Positions 1-8,114 of a DNA stretch of 52,425 bases are shown piece after piece. Numbering within the stretch: the stretch's first letter is position 1; each line of letters begins with the position of its first letter. Position numbers and translations under genes: made by a program. The notes under the pieces were generated by a model. It saw only the letters and a program-made list of their open reading frames with translations. It did no database searches and was not told the origin of the DNA. This DNA comes from an uncultured Clostridia bacterium. Its GTDB lineage: Bacteria; Bacillota; Clostridia; TANB77; CAG-508. The DNA lies in assembly GCA_948485625.1 (NCBI GenBank), contig CAOMRW010000011.1, positions 1 to 52,425 of the forward strand, read 5' to 3'.

Positions 1-53
1 GGGGATTAAAGACCTGGCCCCTTATCACCACCAATACCTGGCCCCTTAGCACC
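1..53. repeat. Dispersed GACCTGGCCCC repeat, truncated by window edge
   Basis: Two tandem units containing the core ACCTGGCCCCTTA followed by CACC. The first unit matches the right arm of the 48-bp hairpin at 22221-22324 (GGGGATT.AAGACCTGGCCCC.TATCACCAC) with only a few substitutions, so it belongs to the same repeat family. The left part lies outside the window. It has no coding potential. Confidence 0.6.
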
Positions 54-68
54 CATTTTTTATCCCCT

Positions 69-97
69 TTGACTTTTTTATGTAAATATGATAATAT
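69..97 (+). promoter_or_regulatory. Candidate sigma-A promoter of the 141-521 gene
   Basis: TTGACT at 69-74 and TAATAT at 92-97 are separated by 17 nt, upstream of an AAAGGAGA ribosome binding site (about 129-136) and the ATG at 141. It is a reasonable match in AT-rich DNA where chance matches are common. Confidence 0.35.
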
Positions 98-140
98 ATT
101 AATTGTTACTAATAATTAAAATGCCCTGAAAGGAGATTTT

Positions 141-521
141 ATGAAACGGAATAATACAGTAACTATAAGGCCTTGTTTTTCATTTGTAATATATAGTTTA
201 ATATGTGCTATTATTATGTTGTATGCCACAATTTATACTAAAGATATAATCTATCTCGTATTTTCATTATGTTTATTCTGTATATGCTTTTTAGCTTATA
301 GTTTTAAGATTCTTTTGGATTTTAGTCAGCTGGAAAACAATATTTTGATAGTATCTAAGTATAAAGAGCCATATAGTTTCAATGTAACAAATTTGGATTT
401 TATTATTTTTATAAATATTGTTATTTTGACTGATGGAAATTCAATAGTTTATTTAGAAAAGTCTGGAAAGTTAATCCGTGAATTAAAAAAGATAGGCGCT
501 ATGGAAAAAGAACTCGAATGA
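141..521 (+). CDS. Small membrane protein, unknown function
   Basis: A 126-residue protein with two adjacent hydrophobic segments (about residues 14-33 and 36-57) followed by a roughly 70-residue hydrophilic C-terminal part of alternating beta-like character. That layout resembles small two-helix membrane proteins carrying a bacterial PH-like domain, but I cannot assign a family. A strong AAAGGAGA ribosome binding site decides the start. It is a stand-alone plus-strand gene, convergent with spoIIP, with its own promoter, and it ends inside a terminator hairpin. It belongs to a set of isolated short plus-strand genes in this window. Confidence 0.7.
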   Translation: MKRNNTVTIRPCFSFVIYSLICAIIMLYATIYTKDIIYLVFSLCLFCICFLAYSFKILLDFSQLENNILIVSKYKEPYSFNVTNLDFIIFINIVILTDGNSIVYLEKSGKLIRELKKIGAMEKELE

Positions 522-535
522 GTTCTTTTTCCATA
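500..535 (+). terminator. Terminator of the 141-521 gene (bidirectional)
   Basis: Inverted repeat ATGGAAAAAGAACTC / GAGTTCTTTTTCCAT. The stop codon of the 141-521 gene lies in the loop region, and the T-rich arm can serve both this gene and convergent spoIIP. Confidence 0.6.
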
Positions 536-1736
536 TTAATTATTTTTATTTAATATTTCATTCATAACAGAAGACAAATACTTCATACTATTTAAACACT
601 GTTCCAATGTATTTCCTGTGGAGCCTACTTCTATTATATTAGCATATTTGCCAGTATGTTGATTATATCTAGAAGTTGTTAGCATGATTGGTTTAAATAG
701 TCCTGGATACATTTCTTCTGCTTTTTCTTGGATTTTTACAGCAAATTTTAGATTTTGATTCCAATTTGGATGCCATAATCCTCCTTCATTTGTTCCGAAT
801 TACAAACATTATTTGTGCAGCATAGTCTTCTCCTATTTTTACTGTTGGTGCATAATCTGGTCTAGAACCAATTGCATCTCTATGTAAGTCTATTATTATA
901 TCCGATGGAGTTGTTTTTAATATATTTTCTACTGTTTGCAATGAACGTGTATATGATCCATTATATGCTGGATAATCATGATATGATGTATCATGTGTTA
1001 CATTTATATTATATTGTTTTAAGTAATTTTCTAATTCAGTTCCAACTCTAGTTACAGAATAATTTATGTCTGTTGTTCTAAAGTTTCCTGTTTGTGTATA
1101 TGGGTATTTTTCACTTGATGTATAACTTTCACAACTATGTGTATGGAATATTAATACATTTTTATTGTCCATTTTTATATCTGGTTTTAAAATCTCTTCT
1201 GTTAATTCATATGTTGTTTGATTTTTTATTTTTACATTTCCATATTGAGCATTGTAACTTTCTGATATTGGATTTTGTGTTACTACTTCTGTTTTTATAT
1301 TTTCTGTATTTGCTAAAGCAATTTGTTTATTATCTTCCTGTATTTCTTCTTTATTTGATTCATTTTCTTTTTTATCTTTTTCTTTTGAAGTTTCTTTTTG
1401 TTTTTCTATGTCTTCAATACCTTTAATACTACTTAATTCTGTTTTTAAAAATTCTTCTAAATAATTTGTTGTTGCTATACTTTCATTTTCTTTTTCTAAT
1501 TCATTATATTCTTCATTTAAACTTGCCATTGTTGGAATAGTTTTATCTAAGCAAGCTTTTAAACTTCCAAATTGAAATATTTCTATTTTTGATTGTTTTA
1601 TATTTTTTTCATCTTTTACTTTGTTTTTTGTAGTGGAAAAATATCTTGTAGTATATATAATAAATCCACTTATTATTATAATTCCTACAAGATATTTTAT
1701 TATATCTTTCATTCTTAATACTGTTACATTAAACAT
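536..1736 (-). pseudogene. spoIIP: Stage II sporulation protein P, single-base frameshift
   Basis: SpoIIP is a membrane-anchored amidase/lytic transglycosylase that works with SpoIID and SpoIIM in peptidoglycan remodelling during engulfment. The N-terminus has a membrane segment (about residues 10-30), then a lysine/glutamate-rich linker, then the catalytic domain with HTHSCESY and DLHRDAIG motifs. The first frame stops at 786 (316 aa). The rest of the domain, with the TNEGG motif and about 85 more residues, continues in another frame to a stop at 536. Deleting one base (G at 797) restores a single full-length frame. Start at 1736 with an AAGGAG site. The frameshift is either a real inactivation or a sequence error; because the rest is conserved without other lesions, an error or very recent mutation is likely. 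Confidence 0.85.
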
Positions 1737-1821
1737 ATATATTCTCCTTGTCCTAAGTTTACTATATATATTTTATTCACCTAATATTAAAAATATGATA
1801 TTTTTATCTATACTTCAAATA

Positions 1822-1857
1822 AAAAAGAAACTTATATAAAACTACAAGTTTCTTTTT
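1822..1857 (-). terminator. Terminator of the WG-repeat gene
   Basis: Stem AAAAAGAAACTT (1822 on) pairs with AAGTTTCTTTTT (to 1857), 11 bases beyond the stop of the minus-strand gene ending at 1868, with a T-run on the minus strand. Confidence 0.65.
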
Positions 1858-1867
1858 AGAATTATTT

Positions 1868-3361
1868 TTAATTATTTTCATTTTCTTCTGAGCTATTATT
1901 TTCATTACTTACTTCTGAACTTTCATTTTCATCAGTATTATTTTCATTTACTATATTTTCGCTCTCTATATTATTTTCTTCTATTATATTTTCTTCTTTA
2001 GTATTATTGCTTGTTGATGATGAATTGTTTTTTGATGGCTTTACCCCCTGTGAGTCTAAAAATTCTGTAACACTAGCACCTTCAAAATTATTGTGATTCA
2101 TATAATAGTATTTATTTCCTGCACTTATAGTCATATATACATCATCAAGAACAGGGAAGCATAATTCTCTTCCTTCTGAGTTTACTAATGTGTATTTTTT
2201 GTCTTTACATGCTACCATTACATTATATTCTGGTATCATTAATAAGTTTATTGCGTCTTTATTATTTGGAGCTATATATCCAAAACTATCATATTCAAAA
2301 TTAAGAATTGTTTTTCCATTTTTGTCAAATGCTCCCCACATTTTATCTTTTCTTGCAGGAATCATTCCATTGTCTAATAGGTATTTATTTTTTATATCAT
2401 TTTGTTCAAATTTTGTATTGTCAATTCCTATTTCATCATATTCTATATATATTTTTATATTTCCTTTTGAATCAATTACTCCATATTTATTATCTCTTTT
2501 TGCAAGATATAATCCTGTATCATTATCTATTAATTCTAGACTATCATATAGTATTTGTACTTTAGTTTCTCTTTTAGCTGATATAATTCCTACTTTATTA
2601 TTACTTTTTACTAAAAAGTCTCCAGAATTTGGTAAATATTGTATATAATCATATTTTGGTTCTATTATCGTATTACCTTTTGTATCAATTACACCATAAA
2701 TTTTCTTTTGGTTTTTATTTACAATTAACATATCATTAAGAACTGTCTTTTTGTTTACAAAGTTTTCATCTATTTCTTCATATCCATAATCTAAAACTTT
2801 TGATGCATATGCATCTATTAAGTATGGCATTGTATATATATACACTCTATTATTTTCAGCTTCATATGTAAAAGATATATTAAATGCTTTTTCAATTGTT
2901 TCTGATGTTGCATATAATTTACCATTTATAGCTTTTACAGGTCTATCTGCATAGAAATAATCATAATTTGTTATATTATTTGTTGTTTGTAATTTATATA
3001 CTTTATTGGAATTTAATGCAAAATTTGCAACTTCATCTTCGTTTTGTATATAACATTTGCTTGCAGTTTCAGATTTGTCTGTATATTCTCCATTAAAGCT
3101 TTCATATCCTAGATATTGCGATACTTCTTTTATTGGTAAATATATTTTTCCATCTGATTCTACAATCATCATTCCTTTTACTTTTTCATTTATGTTTCCA
3201 TTTACATATAGCTTTAATGTACTATCTTGTATATAAACAATAGCTATAAATATGCCTATAATAGCTATTATTAAAATTGCTATTATTATAAGTATCATTC
3301 TTGCTATTTTTTTTGAATTGTCTACTTTTTTTGGTTCAAAACTTTCATCAATTAGATTCAT
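1868..3361 (-). CDS. Membrane-anchored WG-repeat protein with copper-amine-oxidase-N-like domain
   Basis: A 497-residue protein with one N-terminal membrane anchor rich in isoleucine (about residues 25-45). It is followed by a stalk region resembling the copper amine oxidase N-terminal repeat found in clostridial surface proteins (VNGN..., IYLPIKEVSQYLGY). The central part has WG-type repeats (YGVIDTKGNTIIEPKYDYI, KYGVIDSKGNIKIYIEYDEI, MWGAFDKNGKTILNFEYDSF). The last about 70 residues are a Ser/Asn/Glu-rich low-complexity tail. WG repeats are presumed interaction modules; no enzyme activity is indicated. The ATG at 3361 is chosen because GGAAGG lies 9 nt upstream. It follows tgt in the same direction after a 92-nt gap. 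Confidence 0.8.
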   Translation of the reverse strand: MNLIDESFEPKKVDNSKKIARMILIIIAILIIAIIGIFIAIVYIQDSTLKLYVNGNINEKVKGMMIVESDGKIYLPIKEVSQYLGYESFNGEYTDKSETASKCYIQNEDEVANFALNSNKVYKLQTTNNITNYDYFYADRPVKAINGKLYATSETIEKAFNISFTYEAENNRVYIYTMPYLIDAYASKVLDYGYEEIDENFVNKKTVLNDMLIVNKNQKKIYGVIDTKGNTIIEPKYDYIQYLPNSGDFLVKSNNKVGIISAKRETKVQILYDSLELIDNDTGLYLAKRDNKYGVIDSKGNIKIYIEYDEIGIDNTKFEQNDIKNKYLLDNGMIPARKDKMWGAFDKNGKTILNFEYDSFGYIAPNNKDAINLLMIPEYNVMVACKDKKYTLVNSEGRELCFPVLDDVYMTISAGNKYYYMNHNNFEGASVTEFLDSQGVKPSKNNSSSTSNNTKEENIIEENNIESENIVNENNTDENESSEVSNENNSSEENENN

Positions 3362-3453
3362 TTTCATCTTCCTTCCACTACTTTTCATTTCATTCATTGT
3401 TATGTTTTATTTTTCAAATCTTTTTTGTGAAGTGTAAATTAGTAATTGCTAAT

Positions 3454-4581
3454 TTATTTAGTAGTATACCCATATTTTTTATAAAATTCATTTTTGAATG
3501 TTAGTAAATTATCATTCTCTATTTCTATTCTAACTCTTTCCATCAAATTAGTCAAGAATCTTAAGTTATGTATTGATAATAATCGTACTCCTAATATTTC
3601 ATTTGCTTTTATTAAATGTCTTATATATGCTCTAGTATAATTTCTACATGTATAACAATCACATTCTGGGTCTAATGGTGACCAATCTCTTTCATATGTT
3701 GCATTTCTTACAACTACTTTTCCATGTGATGTCATTGCTGTTCCATTTCTTGCTATTCTTGTTGGTAATACACAATCACACATATCAATTCCTGCAATTG
3801 CCGCTTCTATTAAATAATCTGGTGTTCCAACTCCCATCAAATATCTTGGTTTGTCTTTTGGCATTTTAGGTGTTGTATAATATAATATGTCTAAAAATTC
3901 TTCTTTCGGTTCTCCTACACTTATACCTCCAATTGCATATCCTGGTAAATCTAATTGTACTAAATCCTCTAAGCTTTTATCTCTTAAGTCTTTATAGAAG
4001 CCTCCTTGTATTATTCCAAATAAAGCTTGATTTTCTGTAATATGTGCTTGTTTACATCTTTTAGCCCATCTTGTTGTTCTTTCCATTGAATTTTTTGTAT
4101 ATTCATATGTTGATGGATATGGGCAGCATTCATCAAATGCCATTATTATATCTGCACCTAAGTCTTCCTCTGTTTTCATTACACTTTCTGGTGTAAAGAA
4201 ATGTCTACTTCCATCTAAATGAGATTTGAATTCAACACCTTCTTCTGATATAGTCCTTAAATCACCTAAACTAAAAACTTGGAATCCTCCACTATCTGTT
4301 AAAATAGGCCTGTCCCATTTCATAAAGTTATGAAGACCTCCTGCTTCTTTTACAATATCTTGTCCAGGTCTTAAATATAGATGATATGTATTTGATAATA
4401 TTATTTGAGCTTTTACTTCTCCTTTTAATTCTTCTGGCGTCATTGATTTTACTGTAGCTTGTGTTCCAACTGGCATAAATATTGGTGTCTGTATGTCACC
4501 ATGTGGTGTGTGTATAACACCTCTTCTTGCTCCAGTTTGTTTACATTCATGTAATAATTCGTATGTTACTGCTGGTTTCAT
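3454..4581 (-). CDS. tgt: Queuine/preQ1 tRNA-ribosyltransferase
   Basis: It exchanges guanine-34 for preQ1 in GUN-anticodon tRNAs, the step before QueA. The 375-residue protein has the expected TIM-barrel family motifs: the substrate pocket DSGGFQVFSL, FDECCPYPS and GGISVGEPKEE. The C-terminal zinc site is CDCYTCRNYTRAYIRHL (CxCxxC plus His). The start is at 4581, where GGAGGAAAAATG is an ideal ribosome binding site. An upstream in-frame TTG at 4602 would read through a palindromic repeat and is rejected. In related genomes queA and tgt are usually adjacent; here a transposase gene and two repeats separate them. Confidence 0.97.
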   Translation of the reverse strand: MKPAVTYELLHECKQTGARRGVIHTPHGDIQTPIFMPVGTQATVKSMTPEELKGEVKAQIILSNTYHLYLRPGQDIVKEAGGLHNFMKWDRPILTDSGGFQVFSLGDLRTISEEGVEFKSHLDGSRHFFTPESVMKTEEDLGADIIMAFDECCPYPSTYEYTKNSMERTTRWAKRCKQAHITENQALFGIIQGGFYKDLRDKSLEDLVQLDLPGYAIGGISVGEPKEEFLDILYYTTPKMPKDKPRYLMGVGTPDYLIEAAIAGIDMCDCVLPTRIARNGTAMTSHGKVVVRNATYERDWSPLDPECDCYTCRNYTRAYIRHLIKANEILGVRLLSIHNLRFLTNLMERVRIEIENDNLLTFKNEFYKKYGYTTK

Positions 4582-4594
4582 TTTTCCTCCTATT

Positions 4595-4625
4595 TGTGAC
4601 AAAGGGGGCGTTCCTTTTTGTCACA
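4595..4625. repeat. GGGAC-core palindrome, copy A (right after the RAYT gene)
   Basis: A 31-bp imperfect palindrome with stem TGTGACAAA / TTTGTCACA and an asymmetric core GGGGGCGTTCC. Its reverse complement differs from copy B (5436-5466) at only one position, so the transposase gene is bracketed by inverted copies. The TGA stop of the transposase gene (4621-4623) lies inside it. Confidence 0.85.
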
Positions 4626-5382
4626 CTTTCATATTTTTTATTAATAATCTTCTTATTTTTTCTCTTCCTACTTTTGTAATGTTTTCTAGTTCTCTATATG
4701 ATACTTTATATTTATTTTTTAAAATATTGCAAACTTCATATAGTTTTTCTTTATCTTTTTCTAATTCTTTTATTGTTATATGTTTTTTTCTTAGATATTC
4801 TATTAAAATTATATTTGCATCATCATTAGAAATTTTTTCAAAATCTACTAAATATTCTAATTGACTTTTATTTTCATAATGCATTTTCCTATATTGATTT
4901 TCTGAATCAAAAATATTTATTATTTCATCTTTCTTTTCTTTCAAAAAACTTAAATAACTACTAAAATAATATTCATCTGCTTTATTACAAATTTTAGCTT
5001 TAATAGGATTATTATGTATATATACAATTGCTTTTCTTAAATGATTTTTGTTTTTTATAATCTGTGAACAATACCTACCTTTATGTACATATCCTTGTCT
5101 ATTATGTCTTTTGTTGTAATATATTGCATATGATGTATTGATTTGATGCATATACTTTGATAAATCTTTTGTTTCTTTAAATTTTATTAGTAGATGCAAA
5201 TGATTATCCATTATACAATATGCAATTACATTAATATTAAATTTCTCCTGATTTTCTAAAATTAATTTTCTTATCTCTTTTTTTTCATTTATTTCTTCAT
5301 ATATATATTCTTCTGCTATTCCATGTGTTGTTATATGAACATACTCTGTTCCTTCTAAATTTTTTCTTATAAATTTGGGCAT
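4621..5382 (-). mobile_element. REP-associated tyrosine transposase (RAYT / Y1-type, IS200-like fold)
   Basis: A 253-residue protein of the Y1_Tnp superfamily. The HUH metal motif is NHLHLL (residues 60-65), after VHITTHG and the AYCIMD strand. The tyrosine-bearing helix is SYAIYYNKRHNRQGYVHKGRY (catalytic Tyr among residues 85-89), followed by YIHNNPIKAKIC. The C-terminus (about residues 205-253) looks like a helix-turn-helix DNA-binding tail. RAYTs are single-copy domesticated relatives of IS200/IS605 transposases that process REP palindromes. It lies between queA and tgt and is flanked within 60 bp by two near-identical inverted palindromes (4595-4625 and 5436-5466). It is apparently intact. 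Confidence 0.9.
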
Positions 5383-5435
5383 AATTATATTTTCTTCCTT
5401 TCATTTTATAATTTGCCCCACTAATTTTTTAAATT

Positions 5436-5466
5436 TGTGACAAAAAGGGACGCCCCCTTTGTCACA
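5436..5466. repeat. GGGAC-core palindrome, copy B (upstream of the RAYT gene)
   Basis: Stem TGTGACAAA / TTTGTCACA around the core AAGGGACGCCCCC. It lies 53 bp upstream of the transposase start and 2 bp beyond the queA stop. It is the inverted partner of copy A with one mismatch, and a paralogue of copy C at 22726-22756, in which both stem arms have changed together. Confidence 0.85.
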
Positions 5467-5468
5467 TT

Positions 5469-6494
5469 TTATTTTATAAACATTGCATCTCCAAAGCTGA
5501 AAAATCTATATTTTTCTTTCACTGCTTCTTTATATGCCCCCATCATATAATCTTTTCCTGCTAGTGCTGATACTAGCATTAGTAGTGTTGATTGTGGTAA
5601 GTGGAAATTTGTTATTAATCCATCTATACACTTGAATTTATATCCTGGATAAATAAATATTTGTGTGTCTCTTTCTTGTGGTTCTACTATTCCTGTTTTT
5701 TCATCTGCTATTGTTTCTAATACTCTACATGATGTTGTTCCTACTGCAATTACTCTTCTTCCTTCTTTTTTTGCTTTATTTATTTTATCACAGTCTTCTT
5801 GTTTTATATAGCAATGCTCTGAATGCATCTCGTGTGCTTCTACTGTTTCTTCTTTTACTGGTCTGAATGTTCCTATTCCAACATGTAGTGTTACATTTGC
5901 TATTTCTATTCCTTTTTCTTTTATTTTTTCTAGTAATTCTGGTGTAAAGTGTAATCCTGCTGTTGGTGCTGCTGCTGATCCTTCATATTGTGCATATACT
6001 GTTTGATATCTGTCTTTTTGTTTTAATTCTTCATGTATATATGGTGGTAGTGGCATTAGTCCTATTTGGTCTAATATTTCATTAAATATTCCATTATAGT
6101 AGAATTTGACTTTTCTTGTTCCTCCTGGTAATATTTCTAAAATTTCTGCTTCTAGTAATCCTTCTCCAAATATTACTTTTGTTCCTACATGTAATTTGTT
6201 TCCAGGTCTAACTATACTTTCCCAGATATCTCCTTCAATATTTTTTAGTAATAAGAATTCTACATTTGCTCCTGTTTCTTTTTTTCCATATATTCTTGCT
6301 GGTATTACTTTTGTATTGTTTCTTACTAGGCAATCTCCTGGTTTTAGATAATCTAGTATGTCTTTAAATATTTTATGTTCTATAGTTTGTTTTTCTTTAT
6401 CTAAAATCATTAATCTTGATTCGTCTCTTTTTTCTAGTGGTACTTGTGCAATTAGTTCTTCTGGTAAATTGTAATTAAATTCTGATACTTTCAT
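5469..6494 (-). CDS. queA: S-adenosylmethionine:tRNA ribosyltransferase-isomerase
   Basis: It converts preQ1-34 in tRNA to epoxyqueuosine using the ribosyl part of SAM; the partner tgt lies downstream. The 341-residue length is normal. Family signatures include YNLPEELIAQ.P near the N-terminus, VRNNTKVIPAR, the EGSAAAPTAGLHFT block, HVGIGTFRPV, and GLITNFHLPQSTLLMLVSA near the C-terminus. The start is at 6494 with GGAGAAGAA just upstream; an in-frame ATG at 6512 has no comparable site. Confidence 0.97.
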   Translation of the reverse strand: MKVSEFNYNLPEELIAQVPLEKRDESRLMILDKEKQTIEHKIFKDILDYLKPGDCLVRNNTKVIPARIYGKKETGANVEFLLLKNIEGDIWESIVRPGNKLHVGTKVIFGEGLLEAEILEILPGGTRKVKFYYNGIFNEILDQIGLMPLPPYIHEELKQKDRYQTVYAQYEGSAAAPTAGLHFTPELLEKIKEKGIEIANVTLHVGIGTFRPVKEETVEAHEMHSEHCYIKQEDCDKINKAKKEGRRVIAVGTTSCRVLETIADEKTGIVEPQERDTQIFIYPGYKFKCIDGLITNFHLPQSTLLMLVSALAGKDYMMGAYKEAVKEKYRFFSFGDAMFIK

Positions 6495-6556
6495 TTCTTC
6501 TCCATTCTTCATATTGATTGTATTTTATATAAAGTTTTTCAATATTTATTTTTATT

Positions 6557-7924
6557 TTATTCTACTTCTAAATTCTGATTTTTATTTTTATTAACCATAT
6601 TTTCTATATTTCTTACATTATTAATAACATTTCTAAATAGTTGTCTTATTTCTTCTATTATATTTTGTGGTTCATGAAATTCATCTAATTTGTATGAATA
6701 AGCAAAGTCAGAATTTTTTGCTGGTTTTAATGTATATACTTCTTCTGGTAGTCCTACATATCCATTTGATGATTTTACGTTTTTATTCATATAATCTTTA
6801 TACCAATGTTTTAAACCTATTAAACTTTGATTTTTATACCCATATTTTTCATAATCATGTAATGCTGGAATTTCATATCCATATTCTTCAGCTGTTCTTT
6901 CTAATGAATGTAAAAATTCATGTAGTAACACTTCTTCTGGAAATGTATTTATTCTTGTGTCATATTTATATACATAGCTTTGAGATGAATTTGGTAATCT
7001 TATATTAGAATATCCAATTCCATAATAATCCATTGATCCAAGACCAATCCAATCATTTATTTGAATATCATCTTTATATTCTTCATTTCCTAATCTTATT
7101 ATTGCAAATATATGGTCATAATCATTTTGTTTTACTACTTCTTTTATACTATTTTCTATATCTTCACTTGCTACAAAATACCCAAATTCTTCATCATATG
7201 TTAGTTTGCTTATTGGTTCTTTGACTATATATGCATCACAATCTGCTGTCATTTTGTTTTCTGATAAGTCACTTATATTGTTTTTAAATCTTCTTATTGT
7301 ATCTTTTATATCTGATATATCATTATCTGTCATTGATAATTTTACTTCTTTTCCATCTACTACTACATCTGTATTTTCAAATATAAAACATACAAATTTC
7401 CATTCTTTACTTTCACTTATTGTTCCTTCTTCTATTGTAAAATCAGAGAACCATGCTGTTCCTGTGCATTTACCTAAATATCCACCTAGTCTAAATCCTA
7501 TATCTACTTCTTCTCTATTTTTGGAATTAAATATCATTTCTATTTTTTGCCAGTCTTGTGTTCCTGATATTGCTACTGATTTTTCCGTTGTTCCAATTAC
7601 TGATATTTGAGCTCCTACTCCTGATAGTTCTTTTTCTGGTATTATGCTTTCTGTTTTTACCATACATGTTACTTTATATGGTGTATTTTTGTGTACTTTT
7701 AATTTTTTATAAAATGTTGCATCATTTTCTGTATTTGATATTATTTTATAACTATCTGATTTTGAATATTTTATTTTATTATCTCTTTTGAATTCTGATG
7801 TGTGTAAAATCATCTCACTTCTTATGAATTCATTGAAATTGTTACTTTTATAGAAATTGAATGCTAATATTAATATTGTTAATATTATTATCCATGTTAT
7901 AATGTTTATTATTTTACTTTTCAT
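6557..7924 (-). CDS. Membrane-anchored protein with HExxH metallopeptidase-like motif
   Basis: A 455-residue protein. An N-terminal signal-anchor (about residues 5-24) is followed by a beta-rich segment resembling a carbohydrate-binding/jelly-roll module (about residues 45-165; ...QDWQKIEMIFNS..., then W-F-S-D-F). A second domain then contains LLHEFLHSLE, a classical zincin HExxH signature, with further possible ligands downstream (HDYEKYGY). I do not recognise the family; an extracytoplasmic zinc peptidase or glycan-acting surface enzyme is the best guess. The start is at 7924 with GGAGAAG upstream. It is in the same orientation as queA, and a palindromic repeat sits just upstream. Confidence 0.65.
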   Translation of the reverse strand: MKSKIINIITWIIILTILILAFNFYKSNNFNEFIRSEMILHTSEFKRDNKIKYSKSDSYKIISNTENDATFYKKLKVHKNTPYKVTCMVKTESIIPEKELSGVGAQISVIGTTEKSVAISGTQDWQKIEMIFNSKNREEVDIGFRLGGYLGKCTGTAWFSDFTIEEGTISESKEWKFVCFIFENTDVVVDGKEVKLSMTDNDISDIKDTIRRFKNNISDLSENKMTADCDAYIVKEPISKLTYDEEFGYFVASEDIENSIKEVVKQNDYDHIFAIIRLGNEEYKDDIQINDWIGLGSMDYYGIGYSNIRLPNSSQSYVYKYDTRINTFPEEVLLHEFLHSLERTAEEYGYEIPALHDYEKYGYKNQSLIGLKHWYKDYMNKNVKSSNGYVGLPEEVYTLKPAKNSDFAYSYKLDEFHEPQNIIEEIRQLFRNVINNVRNIENMVNKNKNQNLEVE

Positions 7925-7942
7925 AATTTCTTCTCCTGTATT

Positions 7943-7975
7943 TTGAAACATTTGGGACGGTGCATTTTTGTTTCA
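7943..7975. repeat. GGGAC-core palindrome, copy D
   Basis: Stem TGAAACA / TGTTTCA around the core TTTGGGACGGTGCA. It shares stem and core pattern with copies at 11844-11877 and 22689-22722. It lies in the upstream region of the HExxH gene. Confidence 0.7.
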
Positions 7976-8059
7976 TATTTTTGTTGTTTTTTGTCGATTT
8001 ACAATCTATTTATATTATACATTATTTGCTTGGTTTTAGCAATATTTTTTTCCTGATTA

Positions 8060-8098
8060 AACAAAGAAAACGCTCAATATTGAACGTTTTCTTTGTTT
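8060..8098 (-). terminator. Terminator of pnp
   Basis: A strong hairpin AACAAAGAAAACG ... CGTTTTCTTTGTT about 16 bases past the pnp stop, with T-rich flanks on the minus strand. Confidence 0.75.
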
Positions 8099-8114
8099 AT
8101 TAAATTTTGTATGA

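Noticed and set aside
4582..4602. Longer tgt start (TTG at 4602)
   Set aside because: It would read through palindrome copy A and lacks a ribosome binding site, while ATG 4581 has GGAGGAAAAATG.
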